Shown here piece by piece: positions 38,711-50,650 of a DNA stretch of 64,000 bases. Both the position numbers and the translations under genes were made by a program. The stretch covers positions 372,001 to 436,000 of the forward strand of contig NZ_RXOE01000001.1 of the NCBI RefSeq assembly GCF_003965815.1, in the 5' to 3' direction. The notes beneath the pieces were generated by a model. The model was not told the DNA's origin and searched no databases. It saw nothing but the letters and a program-made list of their open reading frames with translations. This DNA comes from Variovorax gossypii. GTDB lineage: Bacteria > Pseudomonadota > Gammaproteobacteria > Burkholderiales > Burkholderiaceae_C. Every line of letters starts with the position of its first letter. The stretch's first letter is position 1.

Positions 38711-40186
38711 ATGTTGAAACGCATCTTCCTCGGGCTGCTGCTGGCAATCGTGCTGCTGGTGGCCGCCGTGGCGGTCAAGACCTGGACCACGCCATCGCAG
38801 CAGCTGGCGGTGGCGCCCGCGCCGAAGCTGGACATCGACCTGCAGGCAGCCGCCAAGCGGCTGTCGACGGCGATCACGTTCCGCACGGTGTCGGGGCTGG
38901 ACGATCCGGCCGCCAACGCGGCCGAGTTCGACAAGCTGCACGCATTCCTCGAGCAGCAGTTTCCGAAAGTGCACGCCACCCTGAAGAAGGAAGTGGTGGG
39001 CAACAAGGCGCTGCTCTACACCTGGACCGGTACCGACCCGCAGGCCAAGCCCGTTGCGCTGATGGCGCACCAGGACATGGTGCCCATCGCGCCGGGCACC
39101 GAGAAGGCATGGTCGGTCGATCCCTTCTCGGGCGAGATCAAGGACGGCTACATCTGGGGCCGCGGCACGCTCGACAACAAGAGCAACCTGTTCGCGCAGA
39201 TGGAAGCCATCGAGCTTCTCATCGGCAGCGGCTTCAAGCCGAGGCAGACTGTCTACCTCGTGATGGGCGACGACGAGGAGGTGAGCGGCCTGCGTGGCGC
39301 GCTGCCCATCGCCGAGCTGCTCAAGTCGCGCAACGTGCGCCTCGACTGGGTGCTCGACGAAGGCCTGCTCGTGCTCGACGGCGTGCTGCCGGGCCTGAGC
39401 AGGCCGGCCGCGCTCATCGGCCTGGCGGAGAAGGGCTATGCGACCTTCTTCCTGTCGCTCGACACCGCTCCCGGCCATTCGTCGATGCCGCCGCAGCACA
39501 GCGCCATCGGCAGCATGAGCGCCGCGCTGGCGCGCCTCGAGGCCAACCCGATGCCCGGCGGCATCAAGGGCGTGGCGGGCCAGATGTTCGGTGCGCTGGC
39601 GCCCGAGATGAGCGGCGTCAACCGCGTGATGCTTTCGAACCTGTGGCTCACCGAGCCGCTGGTGCGTGGCCAGCTCGAGAAGAGCCCGAGCAGCAACGCC
39701 ATGCTGCGCACCACCACCGCGCTGACCATCGTGCGCGCGGGCAACAAGGACAACGTGCTGCCCGGCCGCGCCGAGGCTGCCGTCAACTTCCGCATCCTGC
39801 CGGGCGACACCATCGCCAGCACCGAGGCGCACCTGCGCAAGGCGCTGGGCAACGACGACATCAAGATCAAGGCCTATCCGGGCAATTCGGAGCCGTCGCC
39901 GGTGTCGCCGACCGACAGCACCGGCTACCGCGCGATCCAGCAGGCCGTGCGCCAGAGCTTTCCCGACGCGGTGGTGGCCCCCGGCCTCATGACCGCCGCG
40001 ACCGACTCGCGCCACTTCAGCATCGTGAGCGACGCCGTCTTCCGCTTCTCGCCGTTCCGCGTGAAGGGCGAGGACCTGGCGCGCTTCCACGGCAACAACG
40101 AACGCCTGGCCATCTCGAACTACGGCGAGATGATCGGCTTCTACCGCCAGCTCCTGAGCAACACCAACGCTGCTCCGGCGCAATGA
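38711..40186 (+). CDS. Exported M20 family metallopeptidase, PM20D1-like
   Basis: A 491-residue M20 peptidase with an N-terminal signal anchor (hydrophobic residues ~5-23), so the catalytic part faces the periplasm. Zinc-site motifs are visible: [22 protein letters not shown] and [11 protein letters not shown], with the dimerisation (lid) domain in the middle and the late [15 protein letters not shown]. The [12 protein letters not shown] pattern and size resemble PM20D1 (carboxypeptidase S group), which splits or makes N-fatty-acyl amino acids. It lies between the FadB-like enzyme and thiolase genes, which suggests it frees an acyl chain for beta-oxidation. This role is inferred. Confidence 0.85.
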   Translation: MLKRIFLGLLLAIVLLVAAVAVKTWTTPSQQLAVAPAPKLDIDLQAAAKRLSTAITFRTVSGLDDPAANAAEFDKLHAFLEQQFPKVHATLKKEVVGNKALLYTWTGTDPQAKPVALMAHQDMVPIAPGTEKAWSVDPFSGEIKDGYIWGRGTLDNKSNLFAQMEAIELLIGSGFKPRQTVYLVMGDDEEVSGLRGALPIAELLKSRNVRLDWVLDEGLLVLDGVLPGLSRPAALIGLAEKGYATFFLSLDTAPGHSSMPPQHSAIGSMSAALARLEANPMPGGIKGVAGQMFGALAPEMSGVNRVMLSNLWLTEPLVRGQLEKSPSSNAMLRTTTALTIVRAGNKDNVLPGRAEAAVNFRILPGDTIASTEAHLRKALGNDDIKIKAYPGNSEPSPVSPTDSTGYRAIQQAVRQSFPDAVVAPGLMTAATDSRHFSIVSDAVFRFSPFRVKGEDLARFHGNNERLAISNYGEMIGFYRQLLSNTNAAPAQ

Positions 40187-40235
40187 CGACAACCGCAACC
40201 TCTTTTCCCTTCCCTCTGCTTCAAAGGACCTCACC

Positions 40236-41411
40236 ATGACCAGCGCCGTCATCGTTTCCACTGCCCGCACGCCGCTCGCGAAGAGCTGGAAGGGTGCCTT
40301 CAACATGACGCACGGCGCCACGCTCGGCGGCCACGCGGTGCAGCACGCCGTGCAGCGCGCCGGCATCGACCCCGCATCGGTCGACGACGTCATCGTGGGT
40401 TGCGCCACGCCCGAAGGCGCGACCGGCTCGAACATCGCGCGCCAGATCGCGCTGCGCGCCGGCCTGCCGATCACCACCTCGGGCATGACCATCAACCGCT
40501 TCTGCTCCTCGGGCCTGCAGACCATCGCCACCGCCGCCCAGCGCATCATCGCGGGCGAGGGCGAGGTCTATGTGGCCGGCGGCGTCGAGAGCATCTCGTG
40601 CGTGCAGAACGAAGCCAACAAGCACATGCTGGCCGATCCCTGGCTCGTGAAGCACAAGCCCGAGATCTACTGGAACATGCTGCAGACGGCCGAGCAGGTC
40701 GCCAAGCGCTACAACATCGGCCGCGACGCCATGGACGAATACGGCGCGCAAAGCCAGCAGCGCGCCACTGCCGCGCTGGAAGCCGGCCTCTTCAAGGCCG
40801 AGATCGCTCCCATCACCGTGCTGGCCGGCGTGGCCGACCCCGTGATGGGCCTGCGCACCAAGGAAGTCACCGTCGAGAACGACGAAGGCATCCGCCCGGG
40901 CACCACCAAGGAAGGCATCAGCGGCATCCGCCCGGCCATTCCCGGCGGCGTGATCTCGGCCGGCAACGCCAGCCAGTTCTCCGACGGCGGCGGCGCCTGC
41001 GTGGTGGTCGACGAGAAGTACGCCGAGCAGAAGGGCCTGAAGCCCCTGGGCCGCTTCCTCGGCTTCGCCGTGGCCGGCTGCGAGCCCGACGAAATGGGCA
41101 TCGGCCCCGTCTTCGCCATTCCGAAGGTGCTCAAGCGCCTGGGCCTGACGGTCAACGACATCGACCTGTGGGAGCTGAACGAAGCCTTCGCCGTGCAGGT
41201 GATCTACTGCCGCGACAAGCTGGGCATCCCCGGTGACCGCCTGAACGTGAACGGCGGTGCCATCGCCGTGGGCCACCCCTACGGCGTGAGCGGCCAGCGC
41301 CTCACGGGCCACGCGCTCATCGAAGGCAAGCGCCGCGGCGCGAAGAAGGTCGTGGTCACGATGTGCATCGGCGGCGGCATGGGTGCCGCCGGCGTGTTCG
41401 AGGTGCTCTGA
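40236..41411 (+). CDS. Acetyl-CoA C-acyltransferase (thiolase)
   Basis: Final thiolytic step of beta-oxidation. The 391-residue protein has the nucleophile Cys90 in [27 protein letters not shown] (catalytic His) and the second Cys in [21 protein letters not shown] is also present. It is transcribed in line with the FadB-like gene and the M20 peptidase, 49 bases after the latter. A strong terminator follows it, so the cluster has at least two transcription units. Confidence 0.94.
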   Translation: MTSAVIVSTARTPLAKSWKGAFNMTHGATLGGHAVQHAVQRAGIDPASVDDVIVGCATPEGATGSNIARQIALRAGLPITTSGMTINRFCSSGLQTIATAAQRIIAGEGEVYVAGGVESISCVQNEANKHMLADPWLVKHKPEIYWNMLQTAEQVAKRYNIGRDAMDEYGAQSQQRATAALEAGLFKAEIAPITVLAGVADPVMGLRTKEVTVENDEGIRPGTTKEGISGIRPAIPGGVISAGNASQFSDGGGACVVVDEKYAEQKGLKPLGRFLGFAVAGCEPDEMGIGPVFAIPKVLKRLGLTVNDIDLWELNEAFAVQVIYCRDKLGIPGDRLNVNGGAIAVGHPYGVSGQRLTGHALIEGKRRGAKKVVVTMCIGGGMGAAGVFEVL

Positions 41412-41471
41412 GTCTCTTTTTGAGCCGCTGAAACCAGGCTTCCGGACACCGAAGTCGCGGAGGTTACGCAG

Positions 41472-41524
41472 AAGTCGCAGAAGAGAAACCAAAATTTCAT
41501 TGGTTTTTCGCTGCGACTTTTTTT
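41472..41524 (+). terminator. Rho-independent terminator after thiolase
   Basis: AAGTCGCAG (41472-41480) pairs with CTGCGACTT (41511-41519), with a second inner helix GAAACC/GGTTTTTC, followed by TTTTTTT. The stem is preceded by a diverged direct repeat of AAGTCGCGGAGG. Confidence 0.8.
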
Positions 41525-41600
41525 GCGCGGTTTTTGCACTCTTTCGCACCCCTTTAGCGTTCGGCAGTTTGATGCCGCCCCCGCTCCCCCGGAGAACACC

Positions 41601-43453
<1,853 letters not shown>

Positions 43454-43454
<1 letters not shown>

Positions 43455-43714
43455 TGGCCACGACCGATTCGCCGAACACCGCCCCCAACAACAACCCTGC
43501 CGCCAAGCCGCCGAAGCCGCACGCGCGGCTCGAGAAATGGATCTGGATCCTGATCTACGGCGGCCTGTTCGGCGTGGTCCTGGGCATTGCCACAGGCCGC
43601 ACCGACGCTGCGCTGGGCTGGTCCATTGCGGTGCCCGGCGGCATCGTGGCGCTGGTCGGTTTCGTGCTGATCTACGTGCGCTCGCGCCTTTCCAACAACC
43701 CTTCCGGCAAGTGA
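43454..43714 (+). CDS. Small two-helix membrane protein
   Basis: An 86-residue protein with a Pro/Asn-rich cytoplasmic N-terminus (~25 residues) and two hydrophobic helices (WIWILIYGGLFGVVLGIA and SIAVPGGIVALVGFVLIYV). It starts in a TGATG overlap with the acyl-CoA dehydrogenase, so it is co-translated with it. No family recognised with confidence. Position inside a fatty-acid operon suggests a membrane role there, but there is no direct evidence. Confidence 0.8.
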
Positions 43715-43734
43715 CCGACCGAACGAAACCCGCC

Positions 43735-44037
43735 ATGCTCAAGCACATCGTGATGTGGAAGTTCAAGGAACACGCCGAGGGCGCCGACAAGGCGACCAAC
43801 CTGCTCAAGGCCAAGGCGCTGCTCGATGCCTGCGCGAAGCTCTCGCCCGGCACACTGCGCTTCGAGGTAGCCATCGCCCAGCCCGGGCTTGAGGCCACCT
43901 ACGACCTGGTCCTGTACTCGGAATTCACCGACGCCGCCGCGCTCGCGGCCTATGCGGACCATCCGCAGCACGTGGCCCTGAAGCCATTCATCGGCGCAGT
44001 GCGCGAAGCCCGCCAGTGCATGGACTACGAGATCTGA
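43735..44037 (+). CDS. Dabb (stress-responsive A/B barrel) family protein
   Basis: A 100-residue single Dabb domain (PF07876) ferredoxin-like fold. The family start MLKHIVMWKFKEHA and the end HVALKPFIGAV.EARQCMDYEI are typical. Relatives include small dimeric stress proteins and a few cyclases such as olivetolic acid cyclase, but bacterial members in catabolic operons are mostly undefined. It lies 20 bases after the small membrane protein gene. Confidence 0.85.
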   Translation: MLKHIVMWKFKEHAEGADKATNLLKAKALLDACAKLSPGTLRFEVAIAQPGLEATYDLVLYSEFTDAAALAAYADHPQHVALKPFIGAVREARQCMDYEI

Positions 44038-44063
44038 TCCAACCCGAACCCCGGAGACAACCC

Positions 44064-44861
44064 ATGACCGCACGCACCGTCCAGAAACTCTTCGACCTCA
44101 CCGGCAAGACCGCCCTCGTCACCGGCGGCTCGCGCGGCCTGGGCCTGCAGATGGCCCACGCGCTGGGCGAGGCCGGCGCGAAGATCATGCTGAGTTCGCG
44201 CAAGGCCGAAGACCTGGAGCAGGCCGCAGCCGAGCTGCAGGCCGCCGGCATCGACGCGCGCTGGATCGCCGCCGACTGCTCGAAGGAAGAAGACACCCGC
44301 CGCCTGGCCGACGAGACGCTGCAGCGCATGGGCGCTGTCGACATCCTGGTGAACAACGCGGGCGCCAGCTGGGGCGCGCCGGCCGAGAACCATCCGGTCG
44401 AGGCCTGGGACAAGGTGATGAACCTCAACGTGCGCGGCTACTTCATCCTGTCGCAGCAGATCGCCAACGGCTACATGATCCCGAAGAAGTCGGGGCGCAT
44501 CATCAACATCGCCTCCATCGCCGGGCTCAACGGCAACCCGCCCGAGATGCAGACGCTGGCCTACAACACCTCCAAGACCGCCGTCATCGGCTTCACCCGC
44601 ACGTTGGCGGCCGAATGGGGCAAGTACAACATCAACGTGAACGCCATCTGCCCGGGCTTCTTCATGACGAAGATGGCCGCCGGTCTCATCAAGTCGCTGG
44701 GCGAGGAGAAGATGGCCGCCCAGGCGCCGCTTGGCCGCCTCGGCGACGACGAAGACCTGAAGGGCCTGACGCTGCTGTTCGCGAGCGATGCCGGCAAGCA
44801 CGTCACCGGCCAGTGGCTGGCGGTGGACGGCGGCGTGAGCGTGGTGCTCGGCGCCGCATGA
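44064..44861 (+). CDS. Short-chain dehydrogenase/reductase (FabG-like)
   Basis: A 265-residue NAD(P)-dependent oxidoreductase. Cofactor loop TGGSRGLGLQMA near residue 20, NNAGASW, catalytic Ser in NIASIAGLNG and YxxxK in YNTSK, and the C-terminal TGQWLAVDGG. Likely acts on a hydroxyacyl or oxoacyl intermediate in the surrounding pathway. GGAGAC lies just before the ATG at 44064. The thioesterase gene follows after 9 bases. Confidence 0.9.
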   Translation: MTARTVQKLFDLTGKTALVTGGSRGLGLQMAHALGEAGAKIMLSSRKAEDLEQAAAELQAAGIDARWIAADCSKEEDTRRLADETLQRMGAVDILVNNAGASWGAPAENHPVEAWDKVMNLNVRGYFILSQQIANGYMIPKKSGRIINIASIAGLNGNPPEMQTLAYNTSKTAVIGFTRTLAAEWGKYNINVNAICPGFFMTKMAAGLIKSLGEEKMAAQAPLGRLGDDEDLKGLTLLFASDAGKHVTGQWLAVDGGVSVVLGAA

Positions 44862-44870
44862 AGAATCGAA

Positions 44871-45335
44871 ATGACAACCCCTGAATCCGACGACATCAAT
44901 TTCCGCTCGTACACGAGCCGCATCCCGTTCGCGCGCCATCTCGGCTTCGAGCTGACGAAGTTCGAGGGCGGCGAATCGGAAATCGAGTACACCGCCAAGC
45001 CCGAGCACCTGAACACCTTCGACGTGACGCACGGCGGCGCCTGCATGACGCTGCTGGACATCACCATGGCGGCGGCCGCGCGCAGCATCGCGCCCGAGAT
45101 GGGCGTGGTCACCATCGAGATGAAGACCAGCTTCATGCAGCCCTCGGTCGGCCCGCTGCACGCGCGCGGCACGCTCATTCACAGGACGGCGACGCTGGCT
45201 TTCACCGAGGCCAGAATCTATGACGAGCAGGAGCGCGTGTGCGCCCATGCCACCGGCACATTCAAGTACGTGAAGCGCCGGCTGCCGACCGGGCCGGCCA
45301 GCGCCAACGAGATGCGCCCGCCGTCGACCGACTGA
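44871..45335 (+). CDS. PaaI family hotdog thioesterase
   Basis: A 154-residue hotdog-fold acyl-CoA thioesterase. The active-site segment FDVTHGGACMTLLDITMAAAA (conserved HGG and Asp) is visible, followed by the long central strand GVVTIEMKTSFMQPS. It probably releases CoA from stalled or unusual acyl-CoA intermediates. A ~20-residue tail rich in Pro follows the domain. Sits between the SDR and MDR genes of the same operon. Confidence 0.88.
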   Translation: MTTPESDDINFRSYTSRIPFARHLGFELTKFEGGESEIEYTAKPEHLNTFDVTHGGACMTLLDITMAAAARSIAPEMGVVTIEMKTSFMQPSVGPLHARGTLIHRTATLAFTEARIYDEQERVCAHATGTFKYVKRRLPTGPASANEMRPPSTD

Positions 45336-45378
45336 TTCGACTGACCGATTCGACCGACTGATTTTTCCGGAGACTTCC

Positions 45379-46395
45379 GTGCCCACCAACAAGCAGATCC
45401 ACCTCGACAACCGCCCCGAAGGCGAAGCCGTCGCGAGCAACTTCAAGCTCGTCACGGCCCAGACCCCCGAACTCAAGGACAACCAGGTCCTGGTGCGCCA
45501 CCACTACCTGAGCCTCGACCCCTACATGCGCGGGCGCATGAACGACTCCAAGAGCTACGCGCAACCGCAACCGCTGGGCCAGACGATGCAGGGCGGCACG
45601 GTGGGCGAGGTGGTGGAGAGCAAGCATCCCAAATACGCCGTGGGCGACAAGGTGGTCGGCTTCGGCGGCTGGCAGGAATACAGCGTGGTCGATGCCTCGC
45701 AACCCGGCGCGCTGAAGAAGGTCGACACCACGCACGTGCCGCTGTCGCACTACCTCGGCGCGGTCGGCATGCCGGGCGTCACCGCCTGGTACGGCCTCGT
45801 GAAGATCATCGCGCCCAAGGCCGGTGAAACCATGGTCATCACCGCCGCCAGCGGCGCGGTCGGCAGCGCCTTCGGCGCGCTGGCCAAGGCGCGCGGCTGC
45901 CGCGTCGTCGGCATCGCGGGCGGCGCGGACAAGTGCAAGTACGTGACCGACGAACTGGGCTTCGACGCCTGCATCGACTACCGCCTGCATCCCGATGTCA
46001 AGTCGATGAGCGCGGCGCTCAAGGAAGCCTGCCCGAACGGCATCGACGGCTACTTCGAGAACGTCGGCGGCTACATCTTCGACGCGGTGCTGCTGCGCGC
46101 CAACGCCTTCGCCCGCGTGGCGCTGTGCGGAATGATCGCGGGCTACGACGGCCAACCGCTGCCGCTTGCGAACCCGGCGCTGATCCTCATCAACCGCATG
46201 AAGATCGAAGGCTTCATCGTCAGCGAGCACATGGAAGTGTGGCCCGAGGCGCTGACCGAACTGGGCACGCTGGTGGGCACGGGCAAGCTGAAGCCGCGCG
46301 AGTCGATCGCGCAGGGTATCGAGTCGGCTCCAGAGGCCTTCCTGGGCCTGCTCAAGGGCCGCAACTTCGGCAAGCAACTCGTCAAGCTCATCTGA
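45379..46395 (+). CDS. MDR family NADP-dependent enoyl reductase (CurA/PTGR-like)
   Basis: A 338-residue zinc-free medium-chain reductase of the leukotriene B4 dehydrogenase/CurA group, which reduces alpha,beta-unsaturated carbonyls. Landmarks: HHYLSLDPYMRGRM, GGTVGEVVES, GMPGVTAWYGL, NADPH loop AASGAVGSAFG, GIAGGADKC and FENVGGYIFDAV. It starts with GTG at 45379 shortly after CCGGAG. It may detoxify or salvage unsaturated by-products of the pathway. Confidence 0.9.
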   Translation: MPTNKQIHLDNRPEGEAVASNFKLVTAQTPELKDNQVLVRHHYLSLDPYMRGRMNDSKSYAQPQPLGQTMQGGTVGEVVESKHPKYAVGDKVVGFGGWQEYSVVDASQPGALKKVDTTHVPLSHYLGAVGMPGVTAWYGLVKIIAPKAGETMVITAASGAVGSAFGALAKARGCRVVGIAGGADKCKYVTDELGFDACIDYRLHPDVKSMSAALKEACPNGIDGYFENVGGYIFDAVLLRANAFARVALCGMIAGYDGQPLPLANPALILINRMKIEGFIVSEHMEVWPEALTELGTLVGTGKLKPRESIAQGIESAPEAFLGLLKGRNFGKQLVKLI

Positions 46396-46437
46396 TGCAT
46401 GCACCGATGAACTGAACGCACGGCAAGGAGGCCGGCC

Positions 46438-48081
46438 ATGGACACGACACACGAGGTCTTCAACCAGCCCGCGCCGCTGGTGGACTACAACCTCTTCGAC
46501 ACCAACCGGCCCCTGCGCGATGCGCTGAAGTTCAACGCGCCCGCGCTGCAGACAACGCAGCTGCACGAACTGGGCGCGACCCTCGGCTCGGACGGCATGC
46601 AGGCGCATGCGCGGCTCGCCAACATCCACACGCCGGAGCTGCATACGCATGACCGCTTCGGCCGGCGCATCGACGAAGTGGAGTTCCATCCGAGCTACCA
46701 CGCGCTGATGAGCGCGGCCGTGGGCGCAGGCCTGCACGGCACGCCGTGGACCGGCACTTCCGCCTCGCCGCACGTGCTGCGCGCGGCGGGCTTCATGCTC
46801 TTCACCGAGCTGGAGCCTTCGATCCTTTGCCCCATCTCCATGACCTACGCCGTCACGCCCGCGTTGCGCGGCAATGCGGCGGCGCATGCCGACTGGGGTC
46901 CGAAGCTCGGCAGCCTCTGGTACGACCCGGCGCTGAAGCCGTTCAGCGACAAGCCCGGCGTGACCATGGGCATGGGCATGACCGAGAAGCAGGGCGGCTC
47001 CGACGTGCGAGCCAACACCACTCAAGCCGTGCGCGAAGGCAGCAGCGATGCCTGGGGCGAGCGCTATGCCATCACCGGTCACAAGTGGTTCTTTTCGGCG
47101 CCGATGTGCGATGCCTTCCTGGTGCTGGCGCAGGCGCCCGCCGGGCTCTCGTGCTTCTTCCTGCCGCGCGTGCTGCCCGACGGCTCGCGCAACGCCATCC
47201 GCATCCAGCGGCTGAAGGACAAGCTGGGCAACAAGGCCAATGCGAGCTCCGAGGTCGAGTTCCATGGCGCGACCGCGTGGCTCGTGGGCGAGGAGGGGCG
47301 CGGCATTCCGCAGATCCTCGAGATGGGCACGATGACGCGGCTCGACTGCGCGCTGGGCACCAGCGGACTGATGCGGCAGGCGCTGTCCATCGCACTCAAC
47401 CACGCCACGCAGCGCATGGCCTTCGGCAAGCCGCTGATCGACCAGCCGCTGATGAAGAACGTGCTGGCCGACCTGGCACTGGAGAGCGAGGCCGCCACCG
47501 CGCTCGCGATCCGTCTTGCGAAGGCCTTCGACAACCAGTCCGACGAGCATGAACGCCTGATGGCGCGCCTGCTCACGCCCGTCGCCAAGTTCTGGATCTG
47601 CAAGCGCGGCAGCCATTTCGCGCAGGAGGCGATGGAATGCCTCGGCGGCAACGGCTACGTGGAAGAGGGCGGCGAAGGCATCATGGCCCGCATCTACCGC
47701 GAGATGCCGCTCAATTCCATCTGGGAAGGCGCGGGCAACATCATGGCGCTCGACCTGCTGCGGGGCCTGCGCAAGGGCGATGCGGTGGCTGCCCTCGAAA
47801 AGGAACTGGCCCCCGCGCGCGGCCAGCACGCCGCGCTCGACCGGCTGGCCGATGCGCTGCCGGCGCGCATCGAGGCGATGGCATCCGAAGCCGAGGCCCG
47901 CCGCCTGGCGCAAGATGTCGCATTGGCGGTGCAGGCTGCGCTGCTCGTGCAGACCGCACCATCGGCGGTCGCCGGCGCGTTCTGCGCGTCGCGCCTGGGC
48001 GGCGACTGGGGCAATGCCTTCGGTACGCTGGGGGCAGGGACCGATTTCGACTCCATCGTCCAGCGCGCACAGCCGCGCTGA
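46438..48081 (+). CDS. AidB-like acyl-CoA dehydrogenase
   Basis: A 547-residue flavoprotein of the AidB group, whose E. coli member has isovaleryl-CoA dehydrogenase activity and binds DNA in the alkylation response. Signature segments: NQPAPLVDYNLFDTNRPL at the N-terminus, MGMGMTEKQGGSDVRANTT, GHKWFFSAPMCDAFLVLAQA, and ECLGGNGYVEEG with REMPLNSIWEGAGNIMALD. Here it lies among acyl-CoA genes rather than repair genes, so a catabolic role on a branched acyl-CoA is plausible. Confidence 0.92.
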   Translation: MDTTHEVFNQPAPLVDYNLFDTNRPLRDALKFNAPALQTTQLHELGATLGSDGMQAHARLANIHTPELHTHDRFGRRIDEVEFHPSYHALMSAAVGAGLHGTPWTGTSASPHVLRAAGFMLFTELEPSILCPISMTYAVTPALRGNAAAHADWGPKLGSLWYDPALKPFSDKPGVTMGMGMTEKQGGSDVRANTTQAVREGSSDAWGERYAITGHKWFFSAPMCDAFLVLAQAPAGLSCFFLPRVLPDGSRNAIRIQRLKDKLGNKANASSEVEFHGATAWLVGEEGRGIPQILEMGTMTRLDCALGTSGLMRQALSIALNHATQRMAFGKPLIDQPLMKNVLADLALESEAATALAIRLAKAFDNQSDEHERLMARLLTPVAKFWICKRGSHFAQEAMECLGGNGYVEEGGEGIMARIYREMPLNSIWEGAGNIMALDLLRGLRKGDAVAALEKELAPARGQHAALDRLADALPARIEAMASEAEARRLAQDVALAVQAALLVQTAPSAVAGAFCASRLGGDWGNAFGTLGAGTDFDSIVQRAQPR

Positions 48082-48117
48082 AGCAACACAACGACAACCC
48101 CACGGGAAACATCAACC

Positions 48118-49056
48118 ATGGTCGACCTGATCCTTCACCACTACCTGACCTCGCCGTTCTCGGAGAAGGTGCGCCTGATCCTCGGCGCCAAGAAGCTGCC
48201 GTGGAAGTCGGTCTTCATCCCGCCGATCATGCCGAAGCCCGACGTGGAGGTGCTCACCGGTGGCTATCGCAAGACTCCCTTCCTGCAGATCGGCGCCGAC
48301 ATCTACTGCGACAGCGCGCTCATCGCCGACGTGCTCGAGCACCTGCGGCCCGAGCCCACGCTCTACCCCGAGCCCGAGAAGGGCATGTCGCGCATCCTCG
48401 CGCAGTGGGCCGACACCTCGCTGTTCTGGGCCGCGATGGCCTGGAGCCTGCAGCCCAAGGGCGCGGCCGAGGTGTTCGCCAAGGCGCCACCCGAGGCAGC
48501 CAAGGCCTTCGGAGAAGACCGCGGCAGGATGAGCGCGGGCAACATGACCCGCCTGCGTCCGGCCGATGCCACCAGCGCCTACAAGTCGTACCTGCGCCGC
48601 CTCTCGGACATGCTCGACGAGAAGCCCTTCCTGCTGGGCGAAGTGCCCAGCATCGCCGACTTCTCGGCCTACCACCCGCTCTGGTACACGCGGCGCATCG
48701 AGTCGGTCCGCACCATCCTCGACCTCACGCCGGCGGTGATCGACTGGATGGACCGCATGGCCGCCATCGGCCACGACGTGCCCGAGAAGTTCACGAGCGA
48801 GGAAGCCATCGCCGTTGCCAAGGCCTCGACGCCGCACACGCTGCTGACCGACAGCACCTTCCAGGACGACCACGGCATCCCGCTGGGCAGCGCAGTCACC
48901 ATCCGCGCCGAGAGCTTCGGGCTCGAGGAAACACCGGGCACGCTGATCGCGGCCACGCGCACGCACTACACGCTGGAGCGCAGCAGCGAGCGCGTGGGGG
49001 CGATTCATGTGCACTTTCCGCGGATCGGGTATGTGCTGAAGAAGGCCGGTGACTGA
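48118..49056 (+). CDS. Glutathione S-transferase family protein with extra C-terminal domain
   Basis: A 312-residue protein. Residues 1-~85 are a thioredoxin-like GST N-domain (HHYLTSPFSEKVRLILGAK, then YRKTPFLQIGADIYCDSALIA with the glutathione-binding cis-Pro and Ser), ~90-215 the helical C-domain. The last ~80 residues add a beta-rich segment (HGIPLGSAVTIRAES, TPGTLIAATRTHYTLER, VGAIHVHFPRIGYVL) not found in ordinary GSTs. Follows the AidB-like gene by 36 bases. May conjugate reactive intermediates of the pathway; this is inference. Confidence 0.88.
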   Translation: MVDLILHHYLTSPFSEKVRLILGAKKLPWKSVFIPPIMPKPDVEVLTGGYRKTPFLQIGADIYCDSALIADVLEHLRPEPTLYPEPEKGMSRILAQWADTSLFWAAMAWSLQPKGAAEVFAKAPPEAAKAFGEDRGRMSAGNMTRLRPADATSAYKSYLRRLSDMLDEKPFLLGEVPSIADFSAYHPLWYTRRIESVRTILDLTPAVIDWMDRMAAIGHDVPEKFTSEEAIAVAKASTPHTLLTDSTFQDDHGIPLGSAVTIRAESFGLEETPGTLIAATRTHYTLERSSERVGAIHVHFPRIGYVLKKAGD

Positions 49057-49137
49057 CTCGCGTCACGCGAACGACAGTCGATCTCCGCGCGAAGCGGTCC
49101 AATAGACGGCGCAGAGACAACCAAAGGAAAGCACCCA

Positions 49138-50043
49138 ATGATTCAGGACTTCAAGGGCAAGACCGCCGTTCTCACCGGCGCTGGTTCGGGCTTCGGCCTG
49201 GAGTGCGCGCGCATCGGCGCCGCCCGCGGCATGAACCTCGTGCTGGTCGACGTGCAGCAGGATGCGCTCGACAAGGCCAGGGCCGAGATGGAAGCGGCCG
49301 GTGCGCAGGTGCTGGCGCGCAAGGTCGACGTGTCGAACGCGGCGCAGATGGAAGCGCTGGCCGCAGCCGTGAAGGAACGCTTCGGCGCGCCGCACTTCGT
49401 GTTCAACAACGCGGGTGTGGGCGCCGGCGGCCTCGTGTGGGAGAACACGGTCGCCGATTGGGAATGGGTGCTGGGCGTGGACCTGTGGGGCGTGATCCAC
49501 GGCGTGCGCCTGTTCGTGCCGATGATGCTGGAGGCCGCGGCGAAAGACCCGGCCTATCGCGGCCACGTGACCAACACCGCCAGCATGGCCGGCCTGCTCA
49601 CGCCGCCGAACATGGGCATCTACAACGCGGCGAAGGCCGCAGTCGTGAGCCTCACCGAGACGATGTACCAGGACCTGAACCTCGTCACCGACCAGATCGG
49701 CGCGAGCCTGCTGTGCCCGTACTTCGTGCCCACGGGCATCACCAGCAGCGAGCGCAACCGCCCGAATGCGCCGAAGGAAAGCGAGCTCACCAAGAGCCAG
49801 CTGATCGGCCAGGCCATGAGCAACAAGGCGGTGAGCAGCGGCAAGATCACGGCGGCCGAAGTGGCCGCCAAGGTGTTCGAGGCCATCACCGACAACCAGT
49901 TCTACGTGTTCAGCCACCCGAAGGCGCTGGGCAACGTGCGCAGCCGCATGGAGAACATCGTCTCCATCACCAATCCGGCCGACCCGTTCCTCGAGCGGCC
50001 GGAGATCGGGCAGAAGCTGCGCGAGCAACTGCGCTCGGCCTGA
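49138..50043 (+). CDS. Short-chain dehydrogenase/reductase
   Basis: A 301-residue SDR with cofactor loop TGAGSGFGLECARIG at ~14, FNNAGVG, catalytic Ser in NTASMAG and YxxxK in YNAAKAA. The length (longer C-terminal part than FabG) is like SDRs acting on alcohols or steroids. It is the last gene of the plus-strand cluster and ends 15 bases before the convergent fimbrial-like gene. Substrate unknown. Confidence 0.9.
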   Translation: MIQDFKGKTAVLTGAGSGFGLECARIGAARGMNLVLVDVQQDALDKARAEMEAAGAQVLARKVDVSNAAQMEALAAAVKERFGAPHFVFNNAGVGAGGLVWENTVADWEWVLGVDLWGVIHGVRLFVPMMLEAAAKDPAYRGHVTNTASMAGLLTPPNMGIYNAAKAAVVSLTETMYQDLNLVTDQIGASLLCPYFVPTGITSSERNRPNAPKESELTKSQLIGQAMSNKAVSSGKITAAEVAAKVFEAITDNQFYVFSHPKALGNVRSRMENIVSITNPADPFLERPEIGQKLREQLRSA

Positions 50044-50058
50044 GCGCGCGGTTCTTCT

Positions 50059-50511
50059 TCAGTTGTAGGTGACGGTCACCAGCGCGGCCGTCACGCGGCT
50101 CGTGTCGTCGGTGGTACCGCCTTTCGGGCGGATCGACAGCGTGCCGCCGTCCTGTCCGATGTCGCGCGCGTCCTTCGGAGCCAGTGCATGCCTCTGGCCT
50201 CGCGCATCGGTGAAGGCCAGTTCCAGCGGTTGCCCGCCAAGGGCATCGACTCGCACGCTGGCGCTGGGCCGGTCGATGTACTGGCGCTGGAAGATCACTT
50301 CGCTGGCGGGCCCCGCCTTGCCGATGCGCGCGGCCATCGTGGCCGGTGTGGCGGGCGCCGAGCTGATGGAGTAGGGCGCGGCCACGATCTCGCCCGTGAA
50401 GTGGATCGTGCCATCCGCCGCGTGGGCGCATGCCGATGTCCCGACTGTCGCTGCTGCAAGCAGGAAAACCGATGTCGCGCATGCGCGCACCTGATGTTCG
50501 AGTCGTCCCAT
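50059..50511 (-). CDS. Exported fimbrial-like protein
   Basis: A 150-residue precursor with a signal peptide (cleavage after AHA, before ADGTIHF). The start of the mature part, DGTIHFTGEIVAAPY, and the end SRVTAALVTVTYN resemble type 1 pilin/FimA-like subunits, which have alternating strands and a final hydrophobic beta strand. Unlike typical pilins it has no Cys pair in the mature part. No chaperone or usher gene is nearby, so it may be an orphan or a secreted relative. GAGAGG lies 5 bases before the ATG. Confidence 0.65.
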   Translation of the reverse strand: MGRLEHQVRACATSVFLLAAATVGTSACAHAADGTIHFTGEIVAAPYSISSAPATPATMAARIGKAGPASEVIFQRQYIDRPSASVRVDALGGQPLELAFTDARGQRHALAPKDARDIGQDGGTLSIRPKGGTTDDTSRVTAALVTVTYN

Positions 50512-50650
50512 CGCGACCTCTCTTTCGTCCCGTTTTTCTTTCTTCTAGGACTCCCTGATGTACGCGATGCATCAAATCACGCACGCACCGCGCTTGCAAC
50601 ATCTTGTCGAAAAGTAGTGGCAGCGACGCGACTATCGAGGTCGCGCCGGA

